From NCBI RefSeq assembly GCF_000943565.1, contig NZ_JTDW01000005.1:1-64000 (forward strand): a DNA stretch of 64,000 nt, in the 5' to 3' direction. Every line of letters begins with the position of its first letter. Position 1 is the first letter of the stretch. Positions 1 through 9,160 of the stretch are shown piece by piece. The notes under the pieces were generated by a model that was given only the letters and a program-made list of their open reading frames with translations, was not told the origin of the DNA and did not search any database. Position numbers and translations under genes: made by a program. The DNA comes from Neotamlana sedimentorum (GTDB lineage Bacteria > Bacteroidota > Bacteroidia > Flavobacteriales > Flavobacteriaceae).

Positions 1-2101
1 AACTACGGCTACTTTTACTGTTGAAGATACTACTGCACCTACATTACCAGCAATTCCAGAGGATGTTACTTACGAATGTATAGATGAAGTTCCTAACCCA
101 GAATATTTAACGGCTAGCGATGCTTGTTCTGGTGATTACAACTCAATAGGTGTTGACACCATTGATAATTCAGATTCTTGTAACATTACTATAACTAGAA
201 CATGGACATTTACAGATAGTTGTAACAATACAAGTTCTGCTTCTCAAATAATTACTGTAAAAGATACTACTGGACCAGAATTAGATTTACCTGATAATGT
301 TTCAGCAGAATGTAGTGATGATTTAACACCAATCGCATTCGGAACTGCAACTGCAACAGATAATTGCGACCCTAACCCTGTTGTAACTTACAATGATGTT
401 ATAACGAATGGTGCTTGCGAAGGTACTTATACTATTACAAGAACATGGACTGCTACTGATGCTTGTGGTAATGAAACTACAGCCGATCAAACTATTTCAA
501 CATCAGATTCAACACCTCCTGTGTTTGATCAAATTAGTTTACCAGGAGATTTAGTTGTTGAATGCGATGCCGTTCCTGAAGCTGTTACTTTAACTGCAAC
601 CGATAATTGTGGTAATGTAATAGTAACTGTAAACGATGAAATTACACAAGGGAACTGTGATCAAAACTATACTATTACAAGAACTTATACAGCTACAGAC
701 GATTGTGGATTAACAAACACACATATTCAAACTATAACTGTGCAAGATACTACTGCTCCAGAATTTGTAGAAGCATTTCCCCTTGCTAATATCGTAGTAG
801 AATGTGATGCTGTTCCTGCAGCAGAAACTTTAACCGCAACAGATATTTGTGGTTCGGCGACGGTATCTGTTAGTGATGTAAGAACAGATGGAGATTGCTT
901 AAACAGCTATACTATCGCAAGAACTTGGACTGCTACAGATGAATGTGGCTTAACTACATCATATACTCAAAATATAATAGTTCAAGATACAACGGCTCCA
1001 ACCTTTAATGAAACGATGCCTAGAGATATAACTGTAGAGTGTGATGCTGTGCCAGATGCAGAAACAATCACAGCTTCAGATAATTGTGGAGACGCTACTG
1101 TAACTGTAGTCGATACTAGAACAGACGGTAATTGTATTTCTAACTACACAATTAGCCGTGTTTGGACAGCAACTGATGAATGTGGATTAACAACAACTCA
1201 TACTCAAACCATAACTGTACAAGATACAACAGCTCCTGTTCCTACAACAACTTATGATGAAGTCTTAGATGTTAGCTGTACCGATATTCCAGATACGCCA
1301 GCACTTGCCTTCGAAGATAATTGTTCGGAAAATGTGACCATATCTTTTGAAGAAGTAAGCTCTTTTGTAGAGAACGTATTCGAAGACTATCAAATTACAA
1401 GAACATGGACAGTAATGGACGAATGTGCTAACCAAGCCATCTACACACAAACCTTAAATGTAACCTTAGATGAAATTTACTCTGAAATAGTTGCTGAAGA
1501 CATCTGTTACAATAATGGTGCTATAGATTTAAATGACGTGTTATCTAATTCAATTAACACAAATGGTACTTGGGAAATTATAGAAGGTGATTTAGACGCC
1601 ACAATAACAGGTAGTATATTCGACGCTACAACACTTGAGTTAAGTGAAGATTTCTTGCCTGAAAGCGGCGGGATTGATTATAGACTTAGATATACCACAA
1701 CAGATCAAGGTTGTTTAAGTATCATTGAAGTTGTAATGAATGTTCATGCAGACTGTGTGGTTTTACCTTGTGGAGAAAACGATATCAACATATCTAAAGC
1801 TATAACCCCAAATGGAGATGGAATAAATGACACTTTCGATATTGAAGGGATTGATTTATGTGGATTCGTTGCAGAAGTTAAAATATTTAACCGTTGGGGA
1901 GCATTAGTATACGAATCTAGTAATTACACTTTAGGAAGTATAAAAACTTCAGGAGCTAAAGGTGATTGGGATGGTAGCTCTCCAAAATCATCAATTGGTA
2001 ACGCAGGTAAATTACCTAACGGAACGTATTACTACATAATTAAATTAAGAGATAGCGGATTAAACCCTTTAACCGGCCCTATTTATTTAGGAACTAAATA
2101 A
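1..2101 (+). CDS. Large HYR-like repeat surface adhesin with T9SS type B sorting domain (5' end outside window)
   Basis: The reading frame is open from the first bases of the window, so only the C-terminal ~700 residues are seen; a GTG at 521 is an internal codon, not the start. The visible part consists of about six repeats of 79-81 residues, each opening with DTTAP-like residues and carrying ECDAVP, TDNCG and RTWTATDECG motifs with regularly placed cysteines, resembling HYR/immunoglobulin-like adhesin repeats. The last ~100 residues (from about 1790) match the gliding motility-associated C-terminal domain (ITPNGDGIND, KIFNRWG, GTYYYIIKL), known as a type B signal for secretion through the T9SS. 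The PorP/SprF gene 13 bases downstream is the usual partner of such cargo. It is inferred to be a cell-surface or released adhesin; its ligand is unknown. Confidence 0.9.
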   Translation, partial: TTATFTVEDTTAPTLPAIPEDVTYECIDEVPNPEYLTASDACSGDYNSIGVDTIDNSDSCNITITRTWTFTDSCNNTSSASQIITVKDTTGPELDLPDNVSAECSDDLTPIAFGTATATDNCDPNPVVTYNDVITNGACEGTYTITRTWTATDACGNETTADQTISTSDSTPPVFDQISLPGDLVVECDAVPEAVTLTATDNCGNVIVTVNDEITQGNCDQNYTITRTYTATDDCGLTNTHIQTITVQDTTAPEFVEAFPLANIVVECDAVPAAETLTATDICGSATVSVSDVRTDGDCLNSYTIARTWTATDECGLTTSYTQNIIVQDTTAPTFNETMPRDITVECDAVPDAETITASDNCGDATVTVVDTRTDGNCISNYTISRVWTATDECGLTTTHTQTITVQDTTAPVPTTTYDEVLDVSCTDIPDTPALAFEDNCSENVTISFEEVSSFVENVFEDYQITRTWTVMDECANQAIYTQTLNVTLDEIYSEIVAEDICYNNGAIDLNDVLSNSINTNGTWEIIEGDLDATITGSIFDATTLELSEDFLPESGGIDYRLRYTTTDQGCLSIIEVVMNVHADCVVLPCGENDINISKAITPNGDGINDTFDIEGIDLCGFVAEVKIFNRWGALVYESSNYTLGSIKTSGAKGDWDGSSPKSSIGNAGKLPNGTYYYIIKLRDSGLNPLTGPIYLGTK
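26..1460 (+). repeat. Tandem protein-coding repeats of 237-243 bp in the adhesin gene
   Basis: The GAT codon of the DTTAP-type motif recurs at 26, 263, 506, 746, 986 and 1223, giving units of 237, 243, 240, 240 and 237 bp. The last unit is degenerate. Units at 746 and 986 are the most alike at DNA level (CAAGATAC, GAATGTGATGCTGT, GATGAATGTGG), which suggests recent duplication or gene conversion. The array continues leftwards out of the window. Confidence 0.9.
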
Positions 2102-2114
2102 AAAACCTTAACCT

Positions 2115-3044
2115 ATGAAACTTTTAAAATTAAACATAATCACAATTGCTTTGTTTAGCTGTACTATAGGTGTTGCACAACAATTACCGCAATTTACGCA
2201 ATATATGTACAATACCATTTCAATTAACCCTGCTTATGCCGGTAGTAGAGAAGCACTTAGCATTGTAGGATTACATCGTAGCCAGTGGGTTGGGTTTAAA
2301 GGCGGACCAATAACACAAACACTATCTATTCATACCCCACTAAGAAACGATAGAATTGGTTTAGGTTTATCTTTTATTGAAGACGATTTAGGACCGCAAA
2401 ATTTTTCATACTTATATGCAGATTTCTCTTATTCAATCCCGACAGGACAAGAAGGTAAATTATCTTTTGGTATTAAAGGCGGGTTTACTCAGTTTAGTTT
2501 CGATACAGATTTTAGATTAGAGGAATCTAACCTATCTGACCCTTTAATTTATGGAACAGAAGATAGATGGACACCAAATGTTGGAGCTGGTATATATTGG
2601 AGTACAAATAGAATATACGCTGGACTATCTGCCCCTAGAATATTAACTCACGATTTTAGCAACAGAAATAATGATGTTGAAGCCTTAGAACGCATAAGCT
2701 ATTACTTTACATTAGGCGGTGTTATCGATTTAAGTCGTACGGTGAAATTTAAACCTGCTGGTTTAATTAAAGCTACAAACGGCGCACCATTATCGTACGA
2801 CTTAACAGCTAATTTTCTATTCTTTGATAAGTTTTGGCTAGGAGGGTCTTATAGAATTAATAATGAAACAGCTGCTATTGGGGGTATAGTAGATTTTCAA
2901 GTTTCAAGACAACTACGTGTCGGTTACGCCTACGAAAAGCCTATTTCAGAAATTGCAGATTATACCACGGGAACACATGAAATTCTACTTATTTATGAGT
3001 TTAAATTCTTAAATTCTAAATTAAAATCACCAAGATATTTCTAA
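2115..3044 (+). CDS. PorP/SprF family type IX secretion membrane protein
   Basis: A 309-residue protein with a signal peptide ending near residue 21 (GVAQ) followed by QLPQFTQYMYN and NPAYAGS, the typical opening of the PorP/SprF family. The rest alternates short beta strands with aromatic residues, as expected for an outer-membrane beta barrel, and ends in an aromatic-rich C-terminus. PorP/SprF proteins work with the T9SS and are usually encoded next to the large cargo protein they help to export or anchor; here the cargo gene ends 13 bases upstream. SprF in Flavobacterium johnsoniae is needed for secretion of the SprB adhesin, so this is inferred to be the dedicated partner of the repeat adhesin. 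Confidence 0.9.
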   Translation: MKLLKLNIITIALFSCTIGVAQQLPQFTQYMYNTISINPAYAGSREALSIVGLHRSQWVGFKGGPITQTLSIHTPLRNDRIGLGLSFIEDDLGPQNFSYLYADFSYSIPTGQEGKLSFGIKGGFTQFSFDTDFRLEESNLSDPLIYGTEDRWTPNVGAGIYWSTNRIYAGLSAPRILTHDFSNRNNDVEALERISYYFTLGGVIDLSRTVKFKPAGLIKATNGAPLSYDLTANFLFFDKFWLGGSYRINNETAAIGGIVDFQVSRQLRVGYAYEKPISEIADYTTGTHEILLIYEFKFLNSKLKSPRYF

Positions 3045-3056
3045 TATTTAGATTCT

Positions 3057-5054
3057 ATGAAACATAAAAATCACATATTAGTTATTATAAGTATTATGTT
3101 GTGTACATCTGTATTTGCACAACAAGGAAAGCAAAAACGTGCTGATACTTTATTTAATAAATTTTCGTTTGTTAAAGCAGCAAAAGTATACCGAGAACTT
3201 ATTCAAAAGAATTACAATAGAGATTACGCAACACGTAAACTTGCAGATTGTTATGCATATTTAAGAGATCCTAGAAACGCCGCTCGTTATTACAAAAGTG
3301 TTGTTAAGCAAGATAATGCCCCTATTGAATATTATTATAAATACGCTCAATCTTTAAGAGGTATTAAAAAATATGAAGAATCTCAAGAATGGCTAAAACG
3401 ATATAAAGATTCGGGAGGAGTAGTTAATTCTAACGATTTCTCTAAAGATATCAATTTTATTACAAGTGTTTTTGGTGCTGAACAACAATATTTTTTAGAC
3501 CGGTTTAGATTTAATTCTAAATTTAGTGATTTTGGAGCTTTCGAACAAAATGGAAAGGTTTATTTTACTTCTGCCAGAGATGAAGGAAGTGCCGTAAAAC
3601 GAATTTATGGCTGGAACGAGCAACCCTTTTTAGACATCTATGAAGTAGATGTAAAATCAAAAAAAAATGTTGATTTCTCTGCTAAAATTAAAGGGGATGT
3701 TAATACGATATATCATGACGGTCCTATTACCTTAACAAAAGATGGTAAAACCATGTATTTCTCGCGAAATAACTTTAACAAAAATGTAGAAATTAAGGAT
3801 AATTTAGGACTCACCAATATGAAAATATATCGGGCAACTTTGGTTGATGGTGAATGGACTAATGTTGAAGACTTGTCTATTAATGGTGATAATTTCTCAA
3901 CACAACATCCCGCTTTAAACGTAGATGATTCTAAACTTTATTTTGCATCAGATAGACCCGGAACTAAAGGTGGATCGGATATTTGGGTGGTAGATATTTT
4001 TCCAGATGGTTCTTTAAGAAATCTTAAAAATATGGGGGATGTCATAAATACCGAAAGTGCGGAAGGTTTTCCCTTTATTAATAATGAAAATGTAATGTTT
4101 TTTTCTTCAGATGGTCACACCGGATTGGGTCTGTTAGATATTTTTGCAACTTTAAAAGATGAAGACAATAATGATGAAATTGTTGGTGTTATTAACGTTG
4201 GTGTTCCAGTAAACTCTAATGCCGATGATTTTTCTTTTAGCATGAACCCCGACGGTATTACAGGATATTTCGCCTCAAATAGACGTGGTGGTCGTGGCAG
4301 CGATGATATTTACGCATATCACAGAGTTCCTATATTAAACGTTGAAGGCGTTGTAACCGATGCCATTAATGGAAATCCTGTAACCGCAGCAACAATTAAG
4401 TTATTTGATGATAAAGGTAATGAAATAGCTTTTATGGAAACTGATAAAAACGGATATTACCAAATAAACATAGATAGAAACGAAGATTTTAAGATTGTTG
4501 CTAGTCAAGATAAATATATTGATGATTATAGAACTTTCTCCTCCAAAAAAATTCAAACCGAACTTACATCCATAACAGCAAATTTACTTTTAAATCCAGT
4601 ACCCAATGTTGCTAAATTGGCCAATCTAAATCCAAATAACTTAGGTTACAAAACAGACGAAACAATTAATCCAGATTCTTCATCTGTTAAAGACGCCCAA
4701 TTAAAGCCTATATATTTTGATTTCGAAAAATACAATATTCTTAAAGAGTACGCTATTGAACTGGATAAGATTGTAAAATTAATGACGGAGGATTATCCTG
4801 ATATGGTAATTAAAATTGAATCTCATACAGACTCACGAGGAACAACTTTATTTAACGATATATTATCGAAAAACAGAGCTAAATCAACCTATAACTACCT
4901 GATTTCAAAAGGAGTTAACCCCTCGAATATTTTAGAATATAAAGGCTATGGAGAGCGCAGGCTTATTAATGAATGTGCAGATGGTGTATCATGCAGTAAA
5001 GCTAAACATCAATTAAACCGACGCACAGAGTTTGTCGTTGTAAGAATGGAATAA
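3057..5054 (+). CDS. PorE-like OmpA family protein (TPR, PD40 propeller, CRD, OmpA), copy 1
   Basis: A 665-residue exported protein with a signal peptide ending near residue 22 (VFAQQ). Domains in order: a TPR-like helical stretch (about 25-120), a WD40-like PD40 beta-propeller (about 150-420, with repeated LTKDGKTMYFSRN, LYFASDRPG, MFFSSDG and GYFASNRRGG blades), a carboxypeptidase-regulatory-like domain (about 424-510) and a C-terminal OmpA-like peptidoglycan-binding domain (about 548-665, with SHTDSRG and NRRTEFVV). This is the same domain order as PorE of the T9SS, thought to tether the secretion complex to peptidoglycan. It is 12 bases downstream of the PorP/SprF gene and probably co-transcribed. 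It may be a cargo-specific PorE-like paralogue rather than the core component. Confidence 0.88.
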   Translation: MKHKNHILVIISIMLCTSVFAQQGKQKRADTLFNKFSFVKAAKVYRELIQKNYNRDYATRKLADCYAYLRDPRNAARYYKSVVKQDNAPIEYYYKYAQSLRGIKKYEESQEWLKRYKDSGGVVNSNDFSKDINFITSVFGAEQQYFLDRFRFNSKFSDFGAFEQNGKVYFTSARDEGSAVKRIYGWNEQPFLDIYEVDVKSKKNVDFSAKIKGDVNTIYHDGPITLTKDGKTMYFSRNNFNKNVEIKDNLGLTNMKIYRATLVDGEWTNVEDLSINGDNFSTQHPALNVDDSKLYFASDRPGTKGGSDIWVVDIFPDGSLRNLKNMGDVINTESAEGFPFINNENVMFFSSDGHTGLGLLDIFATLKDEDNNDEIVGVINVGVPVNSNADDFSFSMNPDGITGYFASNRRGGRGSDDIYAYHRVPILNVEGVVTDAINGNPVTAATIKLFDDKGNEIAFMETDKNGYYQINIDRNEDFKIVASQDKYIDDYRTFSSKKIQTELTSITANLLLNPVPNVAKLANLNPNNLGYKTDETINPDSSSVKDAQLKPIYFDFEKYNILKEYAIELDKIVKLMTEDYPDMVIKIESHTDSRGTTLFNDILSKNRAKSTYNYLISKGVNPSNILEYKGYGERRLINECADGVSCSKAKHQLNRRTEFVVVRME

Positions 5055-5086
5055 CATCTCAAGAACTTTTTAATAAATAAGACCCC

Positions 5087-7003
5087 ATGAATAAAAAATA
5101 TCATTTTTTTTGCCATTTGGCATTGTTACTTAGTTTAGTAACATTTGCTCAAACTGGTCAACAAAAAAAAGCGGATAAATTATTTAAAAACTTTTCATAT
5201 GCAAAAGCTGCAGATGTTTATCATGACTTAATAGAAAAAAATATAGATACTACTTACACCTCAAAACAATTAGGAGACACCTATTCTTTTTTAAGAAATC
5301 CTGATAGTGCCGTAGTTTATTATAAAAATGCTATTTCGCAGAAAAATATAGAACCTATTTATTATTTTAAATATGCAAAAGCTTTACGTGGTGTTGAAAA
5401 CTATGATGAAGCCCAAATTTGGCTTAAAAAATATAATGAAATTAGTGACAGTTTAAAAACCGAACTGCCTTTAAACGATGCAAACTTTTTAGAGAATATA
5501 TTATCGGCAAAACAAGTTTATTTTTTAAATGACGTTAAAGTAAATTCCGAATTTAGTGACTTTGGTGCATACGAATATAATGGTAATATTTACTTTGCAT
5601 CTTCTCGAGATAAAGGTGTACTTACCAAGAAAACGTATGGTTGGAATAACGAACCTTTTTTAGATGTGTATGTTACAGAAAGTATTACAGATAGTACTGT
5701 AAATCATAAAAACAAACTAAAAGGCAAAGTGAATTCCGTTTTTCATGACGGTCCTTTAACTATAACTAACGATGGAAAAACCATGTATTTTTCCAGAAAT
5801 GACTTTATAAAAAACAAACGTGGAAAAGATGAATTAGGTAGTACAAACCTAAAAATTTACAAAGCCTCTTTGGTAGATAATGAATGGACGAACGTTGAAG
5901 AATTGCCATTTAATAGCTCGTATTTTTCTAATGGTCACCCGGCTTTAAATGCCGATAACACTAAATTATATTTTACTTCAGATAGACCTGGAGGATTTGG
6001 TGGCTCCGACATCTATTATGTTGTTTTAGGTGAAGATGAAGCCATAAGTGAACCTGTTAATGCTGGAAACATTATAAACACACAACAAAACGAGAGTTTT
6101 CCTTTTTTAAATTCTGAAGATATACTTTACTTCTCATCAGATGGTCATTTAGGTTTAGGTTTACTAGATATTTTTGAAACCAAAACCGATTCTAATAACA
6201 ATGCTATTGATGTTGTTAATTTAGGATTGCCTATTAACTCAAGTAAAGATGATTTTTCATACTTTATTAATTCTGATAACTTAACAGGATATTTTGCATC
6301 TAATAGAAATGGTGGTGTTGGTAGTGATGATATTTATGCCTTTAACAAGCTTCCTGAACTTATTATTGCAGGAACTATTGTTGACACTGACACCAAAGAA
6401 CCAATAAAAGATAGTAAAATTGTACTGGTTACTCCTACTGGAGAAGAATTGGCTACTGCTATTTCTGATGAAAACGGTTATTATGAAATTAAAGTAGACA
6501 GGGATAATAATTACGGTTTAAAATTATTTAAAGAAGGTTACATCGATTTAACTTCACTAATCTCAACTAGAAATTTAGATAAAACCGTATCTAAAATCAC
6601 AGAAAATATTGAGTTAAACCCTAAGGTTATTGAAACTATTCAAGATGCCGAATTCTTCCCTATTTATTTCGATTATAACAAATCGAATATTAGAGAAGAT
6701 GGATCGAATGAATTAGATAGAATTGTGAATTATATGATGAATAAATATCCTGAAATGGTAATAAAAATTGCATCTTATACAGATTCTAGAGGATCGAATA
6801 AGTACAATTTAAAATTATCTGAAGACCGTGCCGTTTCAACTTTTAAATATTTAGTTGATCATGGTGTAAGTCCTTCTAGAATACTTGGATATAAAGGCTA
6901 TGGAGAAGATAACCTAACCAATAATTGTGACGATTCTACAAAATGTTCTGAAGATGAGCACCAAAAAAATAGAAGAACTGAGTTTGTTATAATTAGAAAT
7001 TAG
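5087..7003 (+). CDS. PorE-like OmpA family protein, copy 2
   Basis: A 638-residue paralogue of the preceding gene with the same architecture: signal peptide ending near residue 22 (TFAQ), TPR-like region (about 25-115), PD40 propeller (about 150-420), carboxypeptidase-regulatory-like domain (about 424-505) and OmpA-like domain (about 522-638, with IYFDYNKSNI, SYTDSRG and NRRTEFVI). Both copies have a conserved cysteine pair just before the last OmpA helix. The gene starts 32 bases after copy 1 and is followed by a strong hairpin, so it is likely the last gene of the adhesin-porP-porE-like unit. Tandem duplicates of this family occur next to PorP/SprF genes in other Flavobacteriia (general knowledge); separate roles are unknown. 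Confidence 0.88.
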   Translation: MNKKYHFFCHLALLLSLVTFAQTGQQKKADKLFKNFSYAKAADVYHDLIEKNIDTTYTSKQLGDTYSFLRNPDSAVVYYKNAISQKNIEPIYYFKYAKALRGVENYDEAQIWLKKYNEISDSLKTELPLNDANFLENILSAKQVYFLNDVKVNSEFSDFGAYEYNGNIYFASSRDKGVLTKKTYGWNNEPFLDVYVTESITDSTVNHKNKLKGKVNSVFHDGPLTITNDGKTMYFSRNDFIKNKRGKDELGSTNLKIYKASLVDNEWTNVEELPFNSSYFSNGHPALNADNTKLYFTSDRPGGFGGSDIYYVVLGEDEAISEPVNAGNIINTQQNESFPFLNSEDILYFSSDGHLGLGLLDIFETKTDSNNNAIDVVNLGLPINSSKDDFSYFINSDNLTGYFASNRNGGVGSDDIYAFNKLPELIIAGTIVDTDTKEPIKDSKIVLVTPTGEELATAISDENGYYEIKVDRDNNYGLKLFKEGYIDLTSLISTRNLDKTVSKITENIELNPKVIETIQDAEFFPIYFDYNKSNIREDGSNELDRIVNYMMNKYPEMVIKIASYTDSRGSNKYNLKLSEDRAVSTFKYLVDHGVSPSRILGYKGYGEDNLTNNCDDSTKCSEDEHQKNRRTEFVIIRN

Positions 7004-7025
7004 AACTCAAACTTTAATACACTTA

Positions 7026-7057
7026 AAAACGTCTAAATTATTTTAGACGTTTTTTTT
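7026..7057 (+). terminator. Rho-independent terminator of the adhesin/PorE-like unit
   Basis: Inverted repeat AACGTCTAAA / TTTAGACGTT around a short TTAT loop, followed by a run of eight T. It lies 23 bases after the stop codon of the second PorE-like gene. Confidence 0.85.
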
Positions 7058-7064
7058 GATATAA

Positions 7065-7090
7065 AAAAAGCCTTGATTTCTCAAGGCTTT
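7065..7090 (-). terminator. Rho-independent terminator of hisS
   Basis: Stem AAAGCCTTGA / TCAAGGCTTT with loop TTTC. On the minus strand it is followed by a T run (A run at 7063-7069 on the plus strand). It sits just beyond the hisS stop codon, back to back with the plus-strand terminator at 7026. Confidence 0.8.
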
Positions 7091-7095
7091 TCTAT

Positions 7096-8466
7096 TTACT
7101 TTATTTGTTGTATTAATTCGTTAAGCGGTATTTTAAATTGTTCGCCAGAACTCATATTTTTTAAAGCATAGGTTTCAGATGCTATTTCTTGGTCTCCAAC
7201 AATAACAACAAACGGAATGTTACGTTTATTAGCATGCGCCATTTGTTTTTTCATTTTCGCAGCATCAGGATATAATTCTGCATTTATGCCTGCTTCTCGT
7301 AATTTTTTAATGGCTTTTAAACTAAATAAAGCTTCTTTATCTCCAAAGTTTATAAATAATACTTCAACGTTTTTATTTACAGTTTCTGGGAATAAATTCA
7401 GCTCTTCTAAAACCAAATAAATTCTATCTAAACCAAAGCTTATCCCTACACCACTAGTGTCTGGCTTACCAAAAATGTTAGTTAAATCGTCGTAACGACC
7501 ACCGCCACCAATAGATCCCATTTTTACACCTTCTGGAGCTGATACCTCAAAAATGGCGCCTGTGTAGTAATTAAGCCCTCGAGCTAAAGTAACATCTAAC
7601 TGTAATTTGGCTGTAGTTAAACCTAATTCCTTAATGGCTGCATCAATAAAACTTAATTCTTCAATACCTTTTTTTCCATCTTCCGATGCTTCTAAAATAC
7701 CTTTTAAGCTTTCAATTTGAGACTCAAAATCTCCAGATAAACTAAATAAAGGTTGTAGTTTTTCAATACCACTGGCAGAAATTCCTTTACTTAACATTTC
7801 TTCCTTAACCTTCTCCTCTCCTATTTTATCGAGTTTATCTAACGCCACTGTAAAATCGATTAACTTATCGCTAGCTCCAATAACTTCAGCAATACCAGAA
7901 AGAATTTTTCGGTTATTAATTTTTATAGTAACACCATTAAGTTTTAAGGCTGTAAACACGGTATCGTATAATTGTATAAACTCTACCTCTTGCCACAAGC
8001 TTGTACTACCTACAACATCGGCATCACATTGATAAAACTCTCTAAAACGGCCTTTTTGAGGTCTGTCGGCACGCCAAACTGGTTGAATTTGGTATCGCTT
8101 AAACGGAAATTCAATATCGTTTTGATGCTGAACAACATATCGTGCAAATGGCACAGTTAAATCGTAACGAAGCGCTTTTTCAGATATACTTGAAGTTAAT
8201 TTAGTAGAATCTTTGGCTTCATAAGCTTCGGTGTTGGCTTTATTTAAATAGTCTCCAGAATTTAAGATTTTAAATATCAGTCTATCCCCTTCATCTCCAT
8301 ATTTTCCCATTAAGGTTTCGGAGTTTTCAAAGCTTGGAGTTTCTATAGGTTGAAAACCAAAAGTTTCAAAAGCACCTTTAATGGTACTAAATATGTAGTT
8401 TCGTTTTGCAACTTGCTCTGGATTAAAATCTCTTGTTCCTTTTGGTATACTTGGTTTTTGAGCCAT
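7096..8466 (-). CDS. hisS: Histidyl-tRNA synthetase
   Basis: A 456-residue class II aminoacyl-tRNA synthetase that charges tRNA-His. It starts with [11 protein letters not shown], the usual N-terminus of the bacterial enzyme, and carries motif 2 ([13 protein letters not shown]), the histidine-specific [14 protein letters not shown] segment, GGGRYDDL, and motif 3 ([14 protein letters not shown]). The C-terminal ~95 residues form the anticodon-binding domain ([12 protein letters not shown] through the end). The length is as expected for Bacteroidota. The ATG start is supported by the conserved N-terminus. Its own terminator lies downstream and a TATTTTTG element lies 45 bases upstream. Confidence 0.97.
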   Translation of the reverse strand: MAQKPSIPKGTRDFNPEQVAKRNYIFSTIKGAFETFGFQPIETPSFENSETLMGKYGDEGDRLIFKILNSGDYLNKANTEAYEAKDSTKLTSSISEKALRYDLTVPFARYVVQHQNDIEFPFKRYQIQPVWRADRPQKGRFREFYQCDADVVGSTSLWQEVEFIQLYDTVFTALKLNGVTIKINNRKILSGIAEVIGASDKLIDFTVALDKLDKIGEEKVKEEMLSKGISASGIEKLQPLFSLSGDFESQIESLKGILEASEDGKKGIEELSFIDAAIKELGLTTAKLQLDVTLARGLNYYTGAIFEVSAPEGVKMGSIGGGGRYDDLTNIFGKPDTSGVGISFGLDRIYLVLEELNLFPETVNKNVEVLFINFGDKEALFSLKAIKKLREAGINAELYPDAAKMKKQMAHANKRNIPFVVIVGDQEIASETYALKNMSSGEQFKIPLNELIQQIK

Positions 8467-8510
8467 TTTATATTTTTAATTTATCTGCACAATAACTGCG
8501 CTAAACCTGA

Positions 8511-8518
8511 CAAAAATA
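8511..8518 (-). promoter_or_regulatory. hisS: Candidate Bacteroidota -7 element (TATTTTTG) of hisS
   Basis: Read on the minus strand, 8518-8511 gives TATTTTTG, a perfect match to the Bacteroidota -7 consensus TAnnTTTG, about 45 bases before the hisS ATG. No clear -33 TTTG is seen at the proper spacing, so this is only a candidate. Confidence 0.35.
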
Positions 8519-8538
8519 AATAATTACCTTTGTTGGTA

Positions 8539-9009
8539 CTAATTTATAAGCTTATTAAAATAATTATACAATTCGCCTTTTGTAATGATGGCTCCTTGTT
8601 CTATCATGCTAAATTTATCGGCATTTTTATCTTCGGTGTAATCTTTATCGGCTTGTAAAAACTCAACACTTTCGTCCATTAAATTTTCACGTAACCAATC
8701 GTAGCCTTCTTGCGTTGTAATATCAACTTCTTCATTTTTTACGTTTACAACAATAGCATGCATTTTATCATCATTTAAATGAAACAAATACATGTGTTGT
8801 GGCGCAAAATGCTCTAAATATTCGGCTTTATTTAAAACACCTTCCCAAATTAAATCGCTAAACACATCTAACTCGGTTTCGGCTAATTCTGGCTTATTAA
8901 CTTTTAAATTTTCCCATTCATCTGCCGTAATAGATTGTGTAGCTAAAAAATTAATAAACTCTTGGTGTAACTCTTCAAGTTGTTCTTTTGTAAGCCTTCT
9001 ATATTTCAT
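8539..9009 (-). CDS. Conserved hypothetical protein, probably DUF6495 family
   Basis: A 156-residue soluble acidic protein without signal peptide or membrane segment. It opens with MKYRRLTKEQLEELHQEFI and contains a conserved-looking ELDVFSDLIWEGVL block and a C-terminal GAIITKGELYNYFNKLI segment. From memory it resembles the flavobacterial DUF6495 family, which has no assigned function. It lies 72 bases upstream of hisS on the same strand; the candidate hisS promoter in between suggests a separate transcript is possible. Nothing in the sequence shows a catalytic or binding motif. Confidence 0.75.
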   Translation of the reverse strand: MKYRRLTKEQLEELHQEFINFLATQSITADEWENLKVNKPELAETELDVFSDLIWEGVLNKAEYLEHFAPQHMYLFHLNDDKMHAIVVNVKNEEVDITTQEGYDWLRENLMDESVEFLQADKDYTEDKNADKFSMIEQGAIITKGELYNYFNKLIN

Positions 9010-9103
9010 AAGTTTTTATTTAATTGCATTCTTAGCTCATTTAAATTTTTAGTCCGTTATTTTTTTATGCTAACAAATCAATAAAAAATCGACTAAATTT
9101 TTC

Positions 9104-9137
9104 AAAAAAAATGCGCCCCTTAATTAGGAGCGCAAAT
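9104..9137 (-). terminator. Terminator of the TonB-dependent receptor gene
   Basis: On the minus strand TGCGCTCCT, AATTA, AGGGGCGCA form a stem with one wobble pair, followed by a run of eight T. It lies just after the stop codon at 9161. Confidence 0.7.
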
Positions 9138-9160
9138 TTAAGAATATATAAGCTATTATT

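Noticed and set aside
521-523. GTG as a possible start of a 526-residue protein
   Set aside because: The same frame is open upstream to the window edge and continues the repeat pattern, so the GTG is an internal valine codon.
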